64,000 nucleotides of DNA, from positions 50,928,923 to 50,992,922 of the forward strand of contig CAXKWD010000002.1 in the NCBI GenBank assembly GCA_964059195.1, in the 5' to 3' direction. Origin of the DNA: Ectobius pallidus. Taxonomy: Eukaryota > Arthropoda > Insecta > Blattodea > Ectobiidae. A model generated the notes under the pieces. It had not been told where the DNA came from. It made no database searches and saw only the letters and a program-made list of their open reading frames with translations. The stretch's first letter is position 1; each line of letters starts with the position of its first letter. Positions 1 through 11,906 of this stretch are shown here, in pieces. The position numbers and the translations under genes are program-made.

Positions 1-1007
1 CACCATGTAATGCAAGGATAAATTATAATGGATTGCTCCTACAAAATACATGTCCTCCTAGATTTCGATGTTTACGTATGAATTAAAGAATAAGCAACAC
101 GCTTTGCTTGTATCAGTGGTATTTTCGGTCTTTTGGTATATTAGCAGACGATAACTACTAGTGCATTTTATCGTTTTGCTGGGAAGAGGTCTGCTGGCTG
201 AGGCATTTTGACCTCTACTGTCGGGGTACTCCACATGGCTCCTAACCTTACAGATAACACCATCATCTTATCTCGACTCTGCTACTGAAATGAGAGGATG
301 GGATCTTAGTTGCTTGTTATTAAACATATTACTATGTCTAAATAATCTCCATTTAACATTGTCAAACATATCTAAATATCGAGTCGGCGTCTTTTCACGT
401 CTTTCCACTTGAAGGAAACTCAAAATAATAAATTTTAATTAAAGGGTAGTCATTATGGATTAGAAATAGAACATGAGATCATAAATATCACTTTTATAGA
501 GGCTGTTGTAGTCTGAAGCGAGATAAAGCCAGGGCGCCAAGAATGAGCAGTGGACAATGAGTCAGGGAAAACGCCGACCTTTATTGTAGCCGAGCCATTT
601 AGGTAACCCTTTCGTGTTCGCTACTACCGTTGTTTAGCAAGGTAATTTATTCAGACGTATAATTTTTGTGAACACGTAGACGGATGGAGAAGGGTTCTGA
701 TTTTAAGCTCTGCATTTAAATATCTTTGAACATTGCTTAAGTTCACAAATTTTCGTGAATAATATGTTGCTTTTTTTTCGCAAAATGCAATTTTTTCACG
801 AAAATCACAAATTCGACTTAAATGCGAATATTAACTATCTTTCAGCAAAATCGCGAAATAACTGATGAAATTATAGGAGGTACGCTGAAAGCAATTTAGA
901 AGGTGGCAACCATAGATGGCTGCAACTATGATTTGATTATTATCCAAGGAAAACTTTTACAACAAAAATAGATAGGCCTACAGTAGTTATTCCAATTGAT
1001 TTTATGA
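1..1007. other. AT-rich stretch, no gene seen
   Basis: I see no ORF with recognisable protein similarity, no splice-bounded exon and no terminal inverted repeat in this stretch. It is ordinary AT-rich insect intergenic or intronic DNA. Confidence 0.5.
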
Positions 1008-1015
1008 CATCAGTA

Positions 1016-1392
1016 CATGGGCGTCGGCATGGGGGGGCAACTGCCCCCCTCTGGATTGCCTTATGGATTCATTTATTTGTGGTACTCTTTGTCAACTTAC
1101 AGTTGTAGCATGGAGAATAAAAAAAAATAGAATTACTTTATAATGAGTTTAGCAAGTATTAACTAATTATAACTACAATATGTATTGACAATAATATCTC
1201 ACCAAGACCATTGCTCAAAAGAGCGTATTCTGTTAACTTAAAAAAACTTTGTAGCCTCGTCGAATTCAGCTTGGGTTCAAAATAACGATCCGGTTAACTA
1301 AGTGAATATTAATGTGTTTAGCCTAATCATTTGAAATTGAGGTCCGAAATTTATTTTGCCCCCCCTTAATCAAATTCCTGGCGACGCTGCTG
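1016..1392. mobile_element. Short non-autonomous hAT-type element (CANNGGCG-end family)
   Basis: The 377-bp block begins CATGGGCGTCGGC and its right end read in reverse is CAGCAGCGTCGCC, an imperfect terminal inverted repeat. It is flanked by a perfect 8-bp direct duplication, CATCAGTA (1008-1015 and 1393-1400), the target duplication size of hAT transposons. Runs of C or G lie just inside each end (1031-1037 and 1361-1367), and there is no coding capacity. The same end design recurs at 11706, 15491, 18962 and 47615. The family name is inferred from duplication length and termini. Confidence 0.85.
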
Positions 1393-1889
1393 CATCAGTA
1401 TATACTACAAACGAGACTTTATTTGCATTTTGAAATAAAAACCAAGCAGCATAAATTTAAAATGTTTGCTGAAGCTTTTATTCTCCAAAAAATCCAAATA
1501 AAAACAGAGTTTTTTTAGGAAATTATATAAATATAATGAAATATGTACCCAACTTCACGATATCTAGTAAAAACTTGCACCAAAAACGAGTGCCTCTAAT
1601 TATCACTATCTTCATTATCATCAGTAACTCTTAAAACTTTCATAACTTATAATGTAAGACGACACCTCTAAGTGCGTTAATTTTATTATTATTAATTGCT
1701 AATACAATTTTCAAGCAAGCATAGATGCACAACTATTGTCACAAAACACGCGACATTGTTTCAACATTTCTGTTAGTAATTAAAAACAGAAGAAAAATGG
1801 CAACAGTGTTTAAAACTACTTTCACAGTAGTCCAACTAAAATAAGGTTTAATCAATGAGTCAGAGTAGATAAGTGAAAATTAAACCTAA

Positions 1890-2080
1890 CATGCATAGTG
1901 TATCCTCAAGGATACAAGTGTTTGCCTACGTAACAAAATAAGGGGGAAAAATCATGTAAAACTTACAGAACAGGAAACACGAAATAAACTAAGAGACTAA
2001 TAATTTGTGATAACTGTTTTCTATGCAGTCCGCCAAGGATTTATAAATTGCGTGAGAAATTAAGTATCGCGCATTTATTT
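1890..2080. repeat. Dispersed repeat, copy 1 (palindrome GTATCCT..AGGATAC)
   Basis: This segment holds a near-perfect hairpin, GTATCCT-CA-AGGATAC (about 1901-1916), then about 150 bp that align loosely with 48870-49080. Shared blocks include CATGTAAAA, GTTTTCT..GCAGTCC and GCGCATT in the same order. I do not recognise the family. Confidence 0.5.
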
Positions 2081-2204
2081 ATTGTATCTCCAAGCCTTCA
2101 AGAACCCATCTCAAAAGATTGAATAAAAGCAGGCACAATAGATTGGACAAGTCCTACATAGGCCTTTAGGGACATTTAAACGACCCAAGCCACGACCTGT
2201 CGGG

Positions 2205-2530
2205 AGAGGGATTATCTTTGGATCACATACACACTTTTTTGACCAGACAAGGACACAGAGGGCCTCCCTGGATGCTTGATCAGCCCAATGCCGGGGCTAC
2301 CTCCGAAACAACACGAACACATAGGACGAGACACACCATTCACACACACACTCATTCCAAACAAGGCGAGGATGGGATGAAGATGATAATGACGGCAGAT
2401 GACATCCGGGGACCACAAGGGCCTAAAGTCACACGACATTTGTCTCACAGGTAAGGAAAAACCCCGGAATAAACCCCACCTAGGTAACTTGTCCCGACCA
2501 GGATACTGTAATTATAAATTCCGGAACTCT
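2205..2530. other. GC-richer block with CA run, probably a repeat
   Basis: It is locally GC-rich, with a CACACA run near 2340 and a stretch at 2452-2500 (GGTAAGGAAAAACCCCGG and following) that resembles the tail of interspersed repeats. The overlapping ORFs on both strands (2212-2454) have no recognisable similarity, so I do not call a gene. Confidence 0.3.
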
Positions 2531-5500
2531 TGAAGTAGATCTACATCGTGTTTACACCAAGCACAAAGTCTAAAATAGAAAGGAGCTTATTCTGTTCGAG
2601 ACACGATCATGTAAGGCAAATGGGGTTGGCGCTGTCTGGCTATTATCAATGGCGATGGTATTTGCCGCAGTCGCTCGTCTGGAGACACTAGTATTACAGG
2701 TGGCGCCGGCAATTGCTAACCTCTCCACATGATTAATACTGATAAAAACCAACCACTTCACTCAGCAAGGTCGTTCCCAACCAGTGCAATTCCAAGTACA
2801 AATACACTGAATGAAAGTACAGTTGGTGCCATTTTAAGAAGGCCTCGTCCCCAACCATCGTCCATCTACAAAAGAATATCATAGCATTGTTCCCTAATCC
2901 GAAAACCTGCACCGACTTCGACACCGACAAAGAACAGGTGCTCTGGTAGTCGCGTGGCTTTGCCCAGTATTGCCGCTGTCATTCACTACTTCTTAGGTAA
3001 AGTAAGTGCTGTGGTACGTATTTGACAACATTGCAGACAAGAGTGAATGCGCCTAATTACCTTTCTATTAACTGTTTGACATGTCGAAGAGGATTGGGAT
3101 GGCGGCAGATAGGGGAAGTTCTTGGAAAAAGAGTCTTTAAAAAGTAGCACCCACTCTACAAATCCACTGAATGAAAATGTGTAAAAACGGAGACAAACTA
3201 AAGGCAGAGAGAGGATTCAGAGAATCTACTATGTGGGTGAACGTTTAAGTGGTTAATTAATGTTTTAGTGTTTAATTTCCCAACTGTCTATTTTTCTCGA
3301 ATACTTGACCCGTCACATGTTCCATGTTGAAAAGATAAATATGCTTTAATATTAGATAATTCAAGACACCTGTAATGAACTGATTAGCTTGCGCAAAAGT
3401 CTTCGCTTTTGATCACTCGGCCTTCAAAAACATCCTTCGGTCCAATGAAGACTTGTTAGGGAACCTTACATTGGAAATAAGGTGCACAGGATCCTTCTAC
3501 AGAAATTTATCCCTTCGTCACTATATAGGCTACCTTGGTACGGAAGTAGGCTTAAACTTAAAGGTATAAACACTCTACTTCTTTAGAAGTTTTATCAGAA
3601 GCCTGTAAGGAAACAGCAAGGATTGGTTGGTATATAGTTATTTAACGACGGGGACGTACTTCAACTTAGGCCTATGACCGTCGCCGGTGTGCCGCAGGAG
3701 TTCTATTACATCCCAGTAAATCTACTGGCATGGGCCTGTTACATTTATGCACACATGAAACAGCAAAGAGTTTTGAGATGATAACGGCAAGTTATTCATC
3801 ATGACAGATGGATAGACAGTATATTTTCTCCAGACAGGCATCTAAATTTATTACGCAAATTTTAATGTTATATTTGCAAACAATGGCGTTAGAATTATAT
3901 GTAATAGCAAGGTCTATTTAAATAATAATAAAAACAATGCACAATGAGGTACTCTGAATGTGCAGAATTAAACAACATATTTACCTTTCCTCCACCGACC
4001 GAACGTTTGCGTCAATTGGCAATGTTTCAAGTTGAATTTTTTTTTTTAAGCATGACAATACAGAACCCCTAGCTCATTAGACTATACGCACTGAGAGGGT
4101 CAGTAACCATAGACATTAACAAGGTCGCCTATTTTAAACACCAATGGATGGAACGCTAACACAATAAGCTACAAAGAACTCTATACAACAGACGAAATAT
4201 AACATGATTTACTTCAAAACATATGTTGAAATTTGTTTTCTTTACGATGACGTGCGAAAATTAACTTATTATAGGTCTACCTATTGGGATCGATACCATG
4301 TCATGACTTTCGAAAAAATTCTTTCATATATTTACGTTTCATGCCTCCCTAAGTCCGAAACCACCGCCCGTTCAATTTTTTTCATCTACTAAGTTTATAT
4401 ATATCTTTACACGCTAGCGGCCGTAATTTTGAAGATATTTGAACAAAATTTTATGTTATTTCGGACAAGTTCGTTAATGAGCAAAATTGGGGTGTCGGGA
4501 GTTGCAATTTTGGAGAAATTATATCTCGGCCCCTATGAAGTATAGAGGGGAAACTTTGTTTGAATAAATTAGAGTACTCCCTATGGAGTTCAAAGTGACA
4601 CCAACGATTCGGGGGGTTTTGGGGGTACGAGCGGGAGTGGGGGTGATGGAAATTCGAAATTTTTGAAACCATGTCTTGTGGGGAATCGTTGAAAAGCTCT
4701 TGATGAGTACTCCACAAATCAATAACTAGTTTCTCGACAGCTCTCATATAAGGCGAGATTTGAATGTTTGAAAAAGTGCTCTTTTCTCTTTTTTGCAGTT
4801 ATTATTGTGGGTTTGTCATGCCAAGGCTAAAGAAGAAGAGTGCTGCGCAGCGACAATAAATTAAATCAAAAGCACTTCGAAAGCTACCTCAGCCTGTAGG
4901 CCTGCCTAAAGGGATTTTTTATCTTGGCATGTGAAGTTTATTTCAATTATATTTCTAAAGCTCCATGAAATTACCAGCGTATTCTTGATTTTAGTCTCAA
5001 CACATGGCAACTTAATAAAAGATGAAATCCAACAAGTCCCACCCAAAAACCTACCAAATGTTTCTGGACGTAAAAATTACTACCTTAAACGTTAATTTTT
5101 TTTCAGTACCGGTTCCGGAACTTTTAAGAGCCACTTTGGAAGTATGCTCTTCTTTCTTTACCGTAGTTTCACCTCTCCCTTTTAGGATTTAAGCGACCCA
5201 AGCCGCCCGGGCTGGAAGTATGCTCTCAAGTTTAAAACTGTGAAGTAATCAAATTTAAGAATATTACTGTCTTTGCATAGACATTTCATTATGTAATTAA
5301 AAAGCAATGCATCTCAATATCGATAAAATCTAATTTACATTTCATAAATAAAAGGCGTATTTAAATTTTAAGGTCAATTAACTATAGCATCAATCATACA
5401 ATATTAATTACCAGTATAATAAAAGTTATACATATTTATCAGGCATATCAAGGTATAGTAGGGGAAAACTAAAGTCCCCTTGTATTACTTAGGACTATCC

Positions 5501-5870
5501 TTTCAGAGCTGAATTTATATTAATTATATTCATCAAGTGTTATTAATGAGTTTATAAGTTTGAAATCAAAAAAGAAAATTCTAATGGAATAGCTTGATTT
5601 TATAGATGGCAACCCTGACGCAAGGATAAAATTCCTCATATTTTAACATAAAGCATTATTAATTCTATATCTCTCCTTTTATGAAATTTTGTGGAGTAGC
5701 ATATGGACAGCATTAGCAGTGAAAAGGTTAACCCTTGTACAGATTAGGACAGAATTGGAAACAATTCAAATAGGCCTAATAATACATTACAATTAGATAA
5801 TAGCACCTACATTGCTACTGTACATATTGTTAATAGACCTTCTCGGATTATTAAGTGCAAAATTGTACTT
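2531..5870. other. Unannotated AT-rich stretch
   Basis: No ORF here shows recognisable similarity. The longest, on the minus strand at 4451-4747, is low-complexity and lies in a G-run-rich patch (4605-4650). No terminal repeats or target duplications were found. Confidence 0.45.
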
Positions 5871-5871
5871 T

Positions 5872-6265
5872 AGAAGATCGTGTGGGGGGGACGGGAAAAT
5901 TTCTGTCTGTCTGTAGGTGCGATAACTAAAGCTTTTTCGGATTTTCATGAAACTTGGTATATGCATTTATAACATCCATGGAAAGAAGCCTATTAATAAT
6001 GGACCAAATCGGTTGACCGATACTGGAGTAATGCCCAATTTACTGAATATTTTATGGTAATATATTAGAAAGAATTTATCAAATGCAAATCAGTTCTCAT
6101 GGCAACATATTGTTTTACAGTGTTCATACACGGCTTTGGAAGTTGGAATACAGGTAGCTTTGACAGATAATACTACCCATATACTCCTTCACATATGCTT
6201 ATCAAACTAGACCTTTGTTCTTCCACGTGCTTAATGAATTGCTCTGGAACTGAACTCTGAAATAG
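5872..6265 (+). repeat. CTGTC-leader dispersed repeat, one-monomer copy
   Basis: It starts with GTGTGGGGG..GGGAAAATTTCTGTCTGTCTGT, then one unit with GATAACT, TTTCATGAAACTTGGTAT, GGACCAAATCGGTTGACCG and GGAGTAATGCCCAATTTA, then a tail ending near CTAGACCTTTGTTCTTCC..GCTTAATGAAT. The longer copy at 26930-28165 has several units and the same tail. A third, short copy is at 43366-43560. Confidence 0.7.
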
Positions 6266-6269
6266 ATTA

Positions 6270-7500
6270 TGTTAGGGCAGATTGAAAACTAACCAACCTT
6301 ACTAGTCTAATATAGACTGTATTTTGAACCTTAAATGATGGGGGGGAAAAAAAAGTAGGGCTATAATAAGGGATACAAATAATACACCCATAGGCCTAAA
6401 GCGAAAAATTCTGATGTTTTATACATAATGCTAATAACGAAGGCTTGTCACCATGATTACTATTATTATTATTCCTGTAGGCCTACTGAACTGGTATCAA
6501 ACCTTAAGCAAGGAAAATAATTACAGCAATTAACAGACTCATCACCATTATTATTAATCCTACCATTACTGAACAAGAATTATTTAGTTGATCGCCACGA
6601 AATATTAGAGAGCAAAAAGTTGTACACACAAAGTCTTAATAAGTTGCAAGACCCAGCCTAGAATATATTAAATTCCGAGCCTGCAACACATTTTAATGCA
6701 TTCTTAATTATGTTATTAAACATATTATTAGCAACCATGCATAAACATTTCAGCAAAAATCAAACAGCCAGATTTTATACCATGCTTAATGAAAGTTTTC
6801 TTTGAATATCTAGTCACTGTCAATCTCCCATGCAGTATGACAGGAAATAAATTTGTTTTATTAAAATCCTGTGAGAATTTACTTTGCAATGATATCACAA
6901 GGTTATGCAAACTTTAACTGTTTAATTTTAAGGCGATTAAGTGAAGCCATATATCAGTGTACACTTTCAATTTTGTGGTTATGTGAGCCCATAAAACTGC
7001 TCTGCAAGAAACATACCTTCAATCGTGTATTGGTAATTACATCAATATATATTATATAATGTATATAATAAATGTATTAATAGCATATCAAATCCGATAC
7101 TCTAAACTGGTTGACAGTTCTCCCTACATTCTAACGTATGTAAACAAAGAATTTGCAGGACATTTTGAGGTTATGTTCCTGTGTTAACTGTCTTCTAGTT
7201 AGATTTCTGACCTGTGTTTTGGCTCATCAGCCTACCTATTCTAATGACTGAGATGGAACAGCCTGTTTGGTAACTGCATATCTACTTTCTTGGTAACCAA
7301 CCAATTTATTGAATACAGTAACGTTTGAGGTTATGTGTCAAGTTGAAGATGTACCTCGTTGGTATCGATAGGATATTTTGCTTATACAACAATCTCATTT
7401 TACTGAGGGATTTTACGCAATATTATTAATTCCAGTAACATACATATAAGGGCTGGAATGACAAGTGGGTACTTGCATTGCTAGACAGACAATTTTAGGA
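6270..7500. other. AT-rich DNA downstream of the SMAD exon
   Basis: On the minus strand this would be the start of the intron after the SMAD exon. I looked for linker or MH2-like peptides and saw none; the short ORFs (6728-7059) look random. Confidence 0.4.
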
Positions 7501-7529
7501 ATTCATATAAAATTAAAGTGGGTTCTTAC

Positions 7530-7992
7530 CAGGCTTGCAGAGTCTACTCCAATGGTACGGATTGCAGCATATATACACAGGGTCTTTGGAAGATCTGCAC
7601 ACAGGTAGGCGCTTGAGCTCAGCAGCTTGCCTGAGATCCGGCCATCGCCAGAGCTGGCAACACAGCAAGCGGGGATCCAGCAACGGAGGCTGGTCGCGAG
7701 GCAAGAGTACACATGCAGACAGATCTGCTCCGCGGCTCTCTACAGCTGCCAAAAGCAGCTCTAACTGACTCTCTTTGAGTCGTTTTAACAAGTCGCTTCG
7801 AACCATTTCAGCACTGTAACACTCTTGCTGGGAACACGAATTCGTATGTTTATTGCTGCTACAACAGCAGCAGTAAGAAGGAGAGGAAGACGATGAAAAG
7901 GTTTCTGCTTCACCTGAGGCTTCATGCTCTTTCTTCACTACACGTGCCTTCCACAGGCGTTTAACTAACGTGTTCCGTTTGGTCCGGAACAT
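7530..7992 (-). CDS. Dad: Inhibitory SMAD (Smad6/7, Dad-like), first coding exon
   Basis: This is the N-terminal exon of an inhibitory SMAD, the intracellular antagonist class of TGF-beta/BMP signalling. The preferred start (7990-7992) gives MFRTKRNTLVKRLWKARVV, the opening typical of Smad6/7. A Ser/Cys-rich linker (residues about 35-60) follows, then an MH1-like domain with LLKRLKESQLELLLAAVESR, RWPDLR and CCNPYHWSRLC. The zinc-site residues are visible: Cys in SACVLL, Cys in LPVC, Cys in YICC and His in PYH. The frame runs to K-P, then GTAAGA (7529-7524) is a good splice donor, so the exon ends at 7530 in phase 1. The ORF stays open upstream to 8112, so an in-frame ATG at 7996-7998 or earlier could be the start. 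No MH2 exon is visible, so the gene is partial here. Insect symbol Dad is inferred from family. Confidence 0.88.
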
Positions 7993-8960
7993 GAACATGA
8001 AAGAACACAACGGCGTCTTCCAGGGTTCTGTCGATTCGTCTGCTACGGAGGGGCATTTGGGAGCCACTATAGGTACTTCATACACAAGGGGGGTCACAGT
8101 GAACAAATTCAAAAGTAATTTGACATCAAACCGTCATACACTGACGATTCCCAAAAAATCAGAAAATTTACTACCATTGCCAACCATTTAATCTGATTTT
8201 AGATAATTTGGTCCCGTTGTCTTAAGAGATAACCCTTAATTCTGCTCTTAAGAGCATTATTAGAGGTTAAGACACCAGTCGGTGTTGAATTTTAGAATAT
8301 AATCAAGTGAGTAAAAAAATTACTACTGCGTTATTTTGACTGGATTGTGCTCCCAAATAATCACATGTTTTCTTCTGCACTAATTGCTTCCTCCGGAATC
8401 GTAGATCTTGTTCACCACAAATCACCAACGCACAATCACAACACTAATGTAAACAAATTTCTGCCAAACGAAAGTAACTAATAATATGGGGCGATATTCA
8501 CCGCGACAGTTCTGTTTTCATTCCATAACATAAATTCGATCTTAGAATGTCGAACGAAATGCGTTTACTATCTTTCTTGTAGGCTACAAGTTTCTACAGT
8601 TAAAATCGATTTGAAGTCACACATTATTCTTATTAATATCGTAGTATCGAACCGGTGTCAGCGAATAGGAGACACGATTACTATTTACTAACTGAATGCA
8701 CTTTACTAAAGATGAACTAGCAACCACCATTCATCCAGTTCGAGTTCACACGAACAACTGGGCTACAACCTGCCTCCTTCCCTGTCTGCCGACAAGACTA
8801 GCAGTGCAGTGGCGAGCACAGACTGGTTCCACAATTTCCCGACACGAGGCGCCACATCACTTGAACTCTCCCGACTCTGAGGGGAAGTCGTCACAACCAA
8901 CAACATGGTATTCTTCAAAGCATGACGGACTTAATAAACATTTTCCGAATTTCCCTCATA
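7993..8960 (-). promoter_or_regulatory. Presumed 5' leader/upstream region of the SMAD gene
   Basis: This lies directly upstream of the SMAD start on the minus strand. Part of it (8700-8930) is clearly richer in GC than the surroundings, and it holds no recognised repeat. A 134-codon plus-strand ORF (8696-9100) has no similarity I recognise. I cannot place a transcription start. Confidence 0.3.
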
Positions 8961-11649
8961 CTAGAATAAATAGGATTCATTCCAGAAAGGGATCTTTGTT
9001 CTTACATTCCTGTTCCCATGATCTTTTAAACAATAGATTATGCCTTCTATTTTATACTTTTATACTTCGGTACTTTCAGCATATGAAGAAAATAAAATAA
9101 TGTTATTTATGTATTTTCTCAAAGATCCAATAAGTCATTACGGTTCCTACATAGGTAAAGGTAAAAATACTTAACTCACAACATAATTTGCAGTGATTTA
9201 AACACTGTAACCAAATAGCTTTCGCTTGAACTACAATAATGTAGCATTGATAAATTTCATTTCTGTTGTGGGTCTACTAAATTAATGAGGATTTGTTGAA
9301 GTCCCGCCTACTAATCCACTAAAAAACAATTTTATCTATCAGAATAACACACTAGTGAAAAAAGTACTATATAAGGGTCCTTAATTTAAAAAAAATACTT
9401 TGTGGGCATAAAAGCGGGAATAATATTGTGTTTAACATAACCTCAACAAACACGACATAAGCCTAAATAAACTCTAGGATGACAAGATATGGGTGAATTT
9501 TGGGCATCGCGATGCCTATGGCATTTATGATGGTCGGATTTGTCAGATGGTGGGTCACGATGATTAATAATAGTAATTATTACAATAAATAAAATACAAA
9601 ATAATTTCTATAGTGCAATGTACTGTATAGACTAATTACCACAGCAAAATAATAAAAATCAATGTAATATATTATTACTGCAGAGAAATGTTTAAATATC
9701 CCTCTCGCACTACTCTTCCTAGTATTTTCATATTAAGAACTGTTTTTTAGGCATATGGTAGACAAATCAATAATGTCTAAAATTTAACTACACACAAATA
9801 CAATAAGACTACAGAGGGAAAATACTTAAAGGTTAACGCACATCATCCAAAATTGTTTTTAAAAAAACTCCCAGTTATTAAAAATATCAAACGGTCTATT
9901 AGGTTTAAATCTGATTTAACTAAATACCTGATAAATAGGCTTATTACTCACCGGGATTTTTGCAGAAATTCCTTTTGTCTAGAATATGCGTCATGATTGT
10001 AAATGCTTCTGTAATATCTATGTAATGTAAATACCTTTGTATCTTAAATTAAGTAAATATTGTCACTGTAACATTAATTACATACTGATATTCTTTTGTC
10101 TATTTTTATATATAACTTACTACAAAGAACACATAAAATAGAAATTTGGAATTATTTTATTCGTTGTCTTTTATATAAGTAATTGTCAAAAATGAGAAAT
10201 GAGGTACAATCATAGAGAAGTGTTTAGGTTGAATGGTAGTAAATACGACCCGTAGACTGTACAGGCAGAGTGCACGTCAGAACCGTATGCGAAATGAATT
10301 TAGCTAGGAAATACAATGTAATTTATTTGCGTAAATATTAGGCCTAATTTCAATTTGCAATGATGTTAAAATTAAAATAAATATGTAGCCGTAATGGTTT
10401 GATACCAAATTATACTAAAACCTGAACTCTTGAGTAAAAGATGTATCCAGGCACCCTTCAGTCCATTTAAGTTTTCAGAAAATTCGGATCTCTGCGTGCC
10501 CTAGATTTGACTAGGCATCTTACATAGACAGAAAGACTGAACGATTAACACTTCCTCTAATTATATAAACTACTAGATGAGACAGTACATGGTAATGATG
10601 TTGCAATCTCAGTAGGCCTATGTATTCTTCAATAACCACTGAATACTAAGACTAGTTCTTTCAGAGTTCCTTATTTTATAAGCAAATTAATTTGCAAATT
10701 TGTATGTAAAAAATAATAAAATGAAAGTTTATGATTTTCGTCATTTGTGGTAATATTCTAAAGACTTAATACTTCATATACGTTTTAAATGATTGAAAAA
10801 TACCATGATTTTTAAACTTTATTTTTCGTTTATGGAAAAATACTTATTTATTTATTCTGCATCTCAATTTTCCATTTTTACATAAGATACTCTCCAGCAA
10901 GCTACTGCTTGTGGCCAGGAGTGTAGTTAACAATAGTGTTTTTAAATATTGGTATAAAAAAGCTTTTGTTATTTTCAAATATTTACTTTGTGTGCTACAT
11001 TCTATTTTTAACGTTTTTTGACAAATTAATGGAGTATCTTATTACTTTCTAATAATTTAAATGCTTTTCTTTTAAATTAATTATTTCCTATTTACTGATG
11101 ATAATTTTGGGGTTTATACATCATCAGGCCAGAATTAGAGCTATGCCTAGACATGTTTCGGTATTACATTTAGGTTCAACAAATGGGCTAAAAATTATGC
11201 GACTTCGTGTATCAAAACCATGATTATTGGTATCGTAGTTTTTATGTGAAATTATCTGGTACTTGCAATCCAAACCTTAATTTCTGCCCTAGCATTACAT
11301 AAAATGATGTTTAATGGAGAGCACTCTTTAAAAATTAGTATTTAAAATCTTTGGCCGTGTAAATACATTGACCTGAACGACGCATTCTCTCTGGAAACTG
11401 AATATATTATGTAGGGCTCCTATAGAGTGTCTGGATTTCACATAATTATCGCTGGCACATGCTTATTAACTCCCACCACAGAGTGGCTCATGCACGGAAG
11501 TTATGGAGGCGGTTTATCGATGGCTTCCTCGCACATTCTTAAAATTGCATTTCTTAGAATCAGCACACTTCATTAAAGCAAACAAAAGTTATCACTTTTT
11601 GATGTTCACCGCAAACATAAATAAGCATATGGTTATTAAATATGTCTAA
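8961..11649. other. Unannotated AT-rich stretch
   Basis: No gene, exon or complete mobile element is visible. A hairpin around CATCATCAG with an inverted partner lies at 11096-11127, next to GCCTAGACATGTTTCGG, which on the minus strand resembles the CTGATGATG..GAAAC end motif seen in other repeats of this window. Confidence 0.4.
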
Positions 11650-11705
11650 CTTTAAAAAAGTATATAGGAGCAATAATTACAGACACAAATAATAAGGCAG
11701 AAGTT

Positions 11706-11843
11706 CAGAGGCGCTGACTTGGAAATATTTCTGGGGGGGCAAGAACTGGATTTTCAGTAGCTATACATAGGCCTTACATGATAAAATCTTAAGTCTTGGG
11801 GGGCAGAAAGTACCTTGCCCCTCCCCCTAAGTCGGCGCCTATG
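11706..11843. mobile_element. 138-bp hAT-type element (CANNGGCG-end family)
   Basis: It starts CAGAGGCGCTGACTT and ends, read in reverse, CATAGGCGCCGACTT, a 15-bp inverted repeat with few mismatches. A perfect 8-bp duplication, CAGAAGTT, flanks it (11698-11705, 11844-11851). It is inserted in LINE coding sequence, and removing it with one duplication restores the LINE frame. Confidence 0.9.
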
Positions 11844-11906
11844 CAGAAGTTACGTGTAGACTCAAATCAGGAAATGCATGCTTTTATGCAGTTCAAAAAC
11901 TCTTAT

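Noticed and set aside
8696..9100. 134-codon plus-strand ORF upstream of the SMAD exon
   Set aside because: Composition looks random, there is no recognisable domain or splice context, and it lies where the SMAD gene's upstream region should be.
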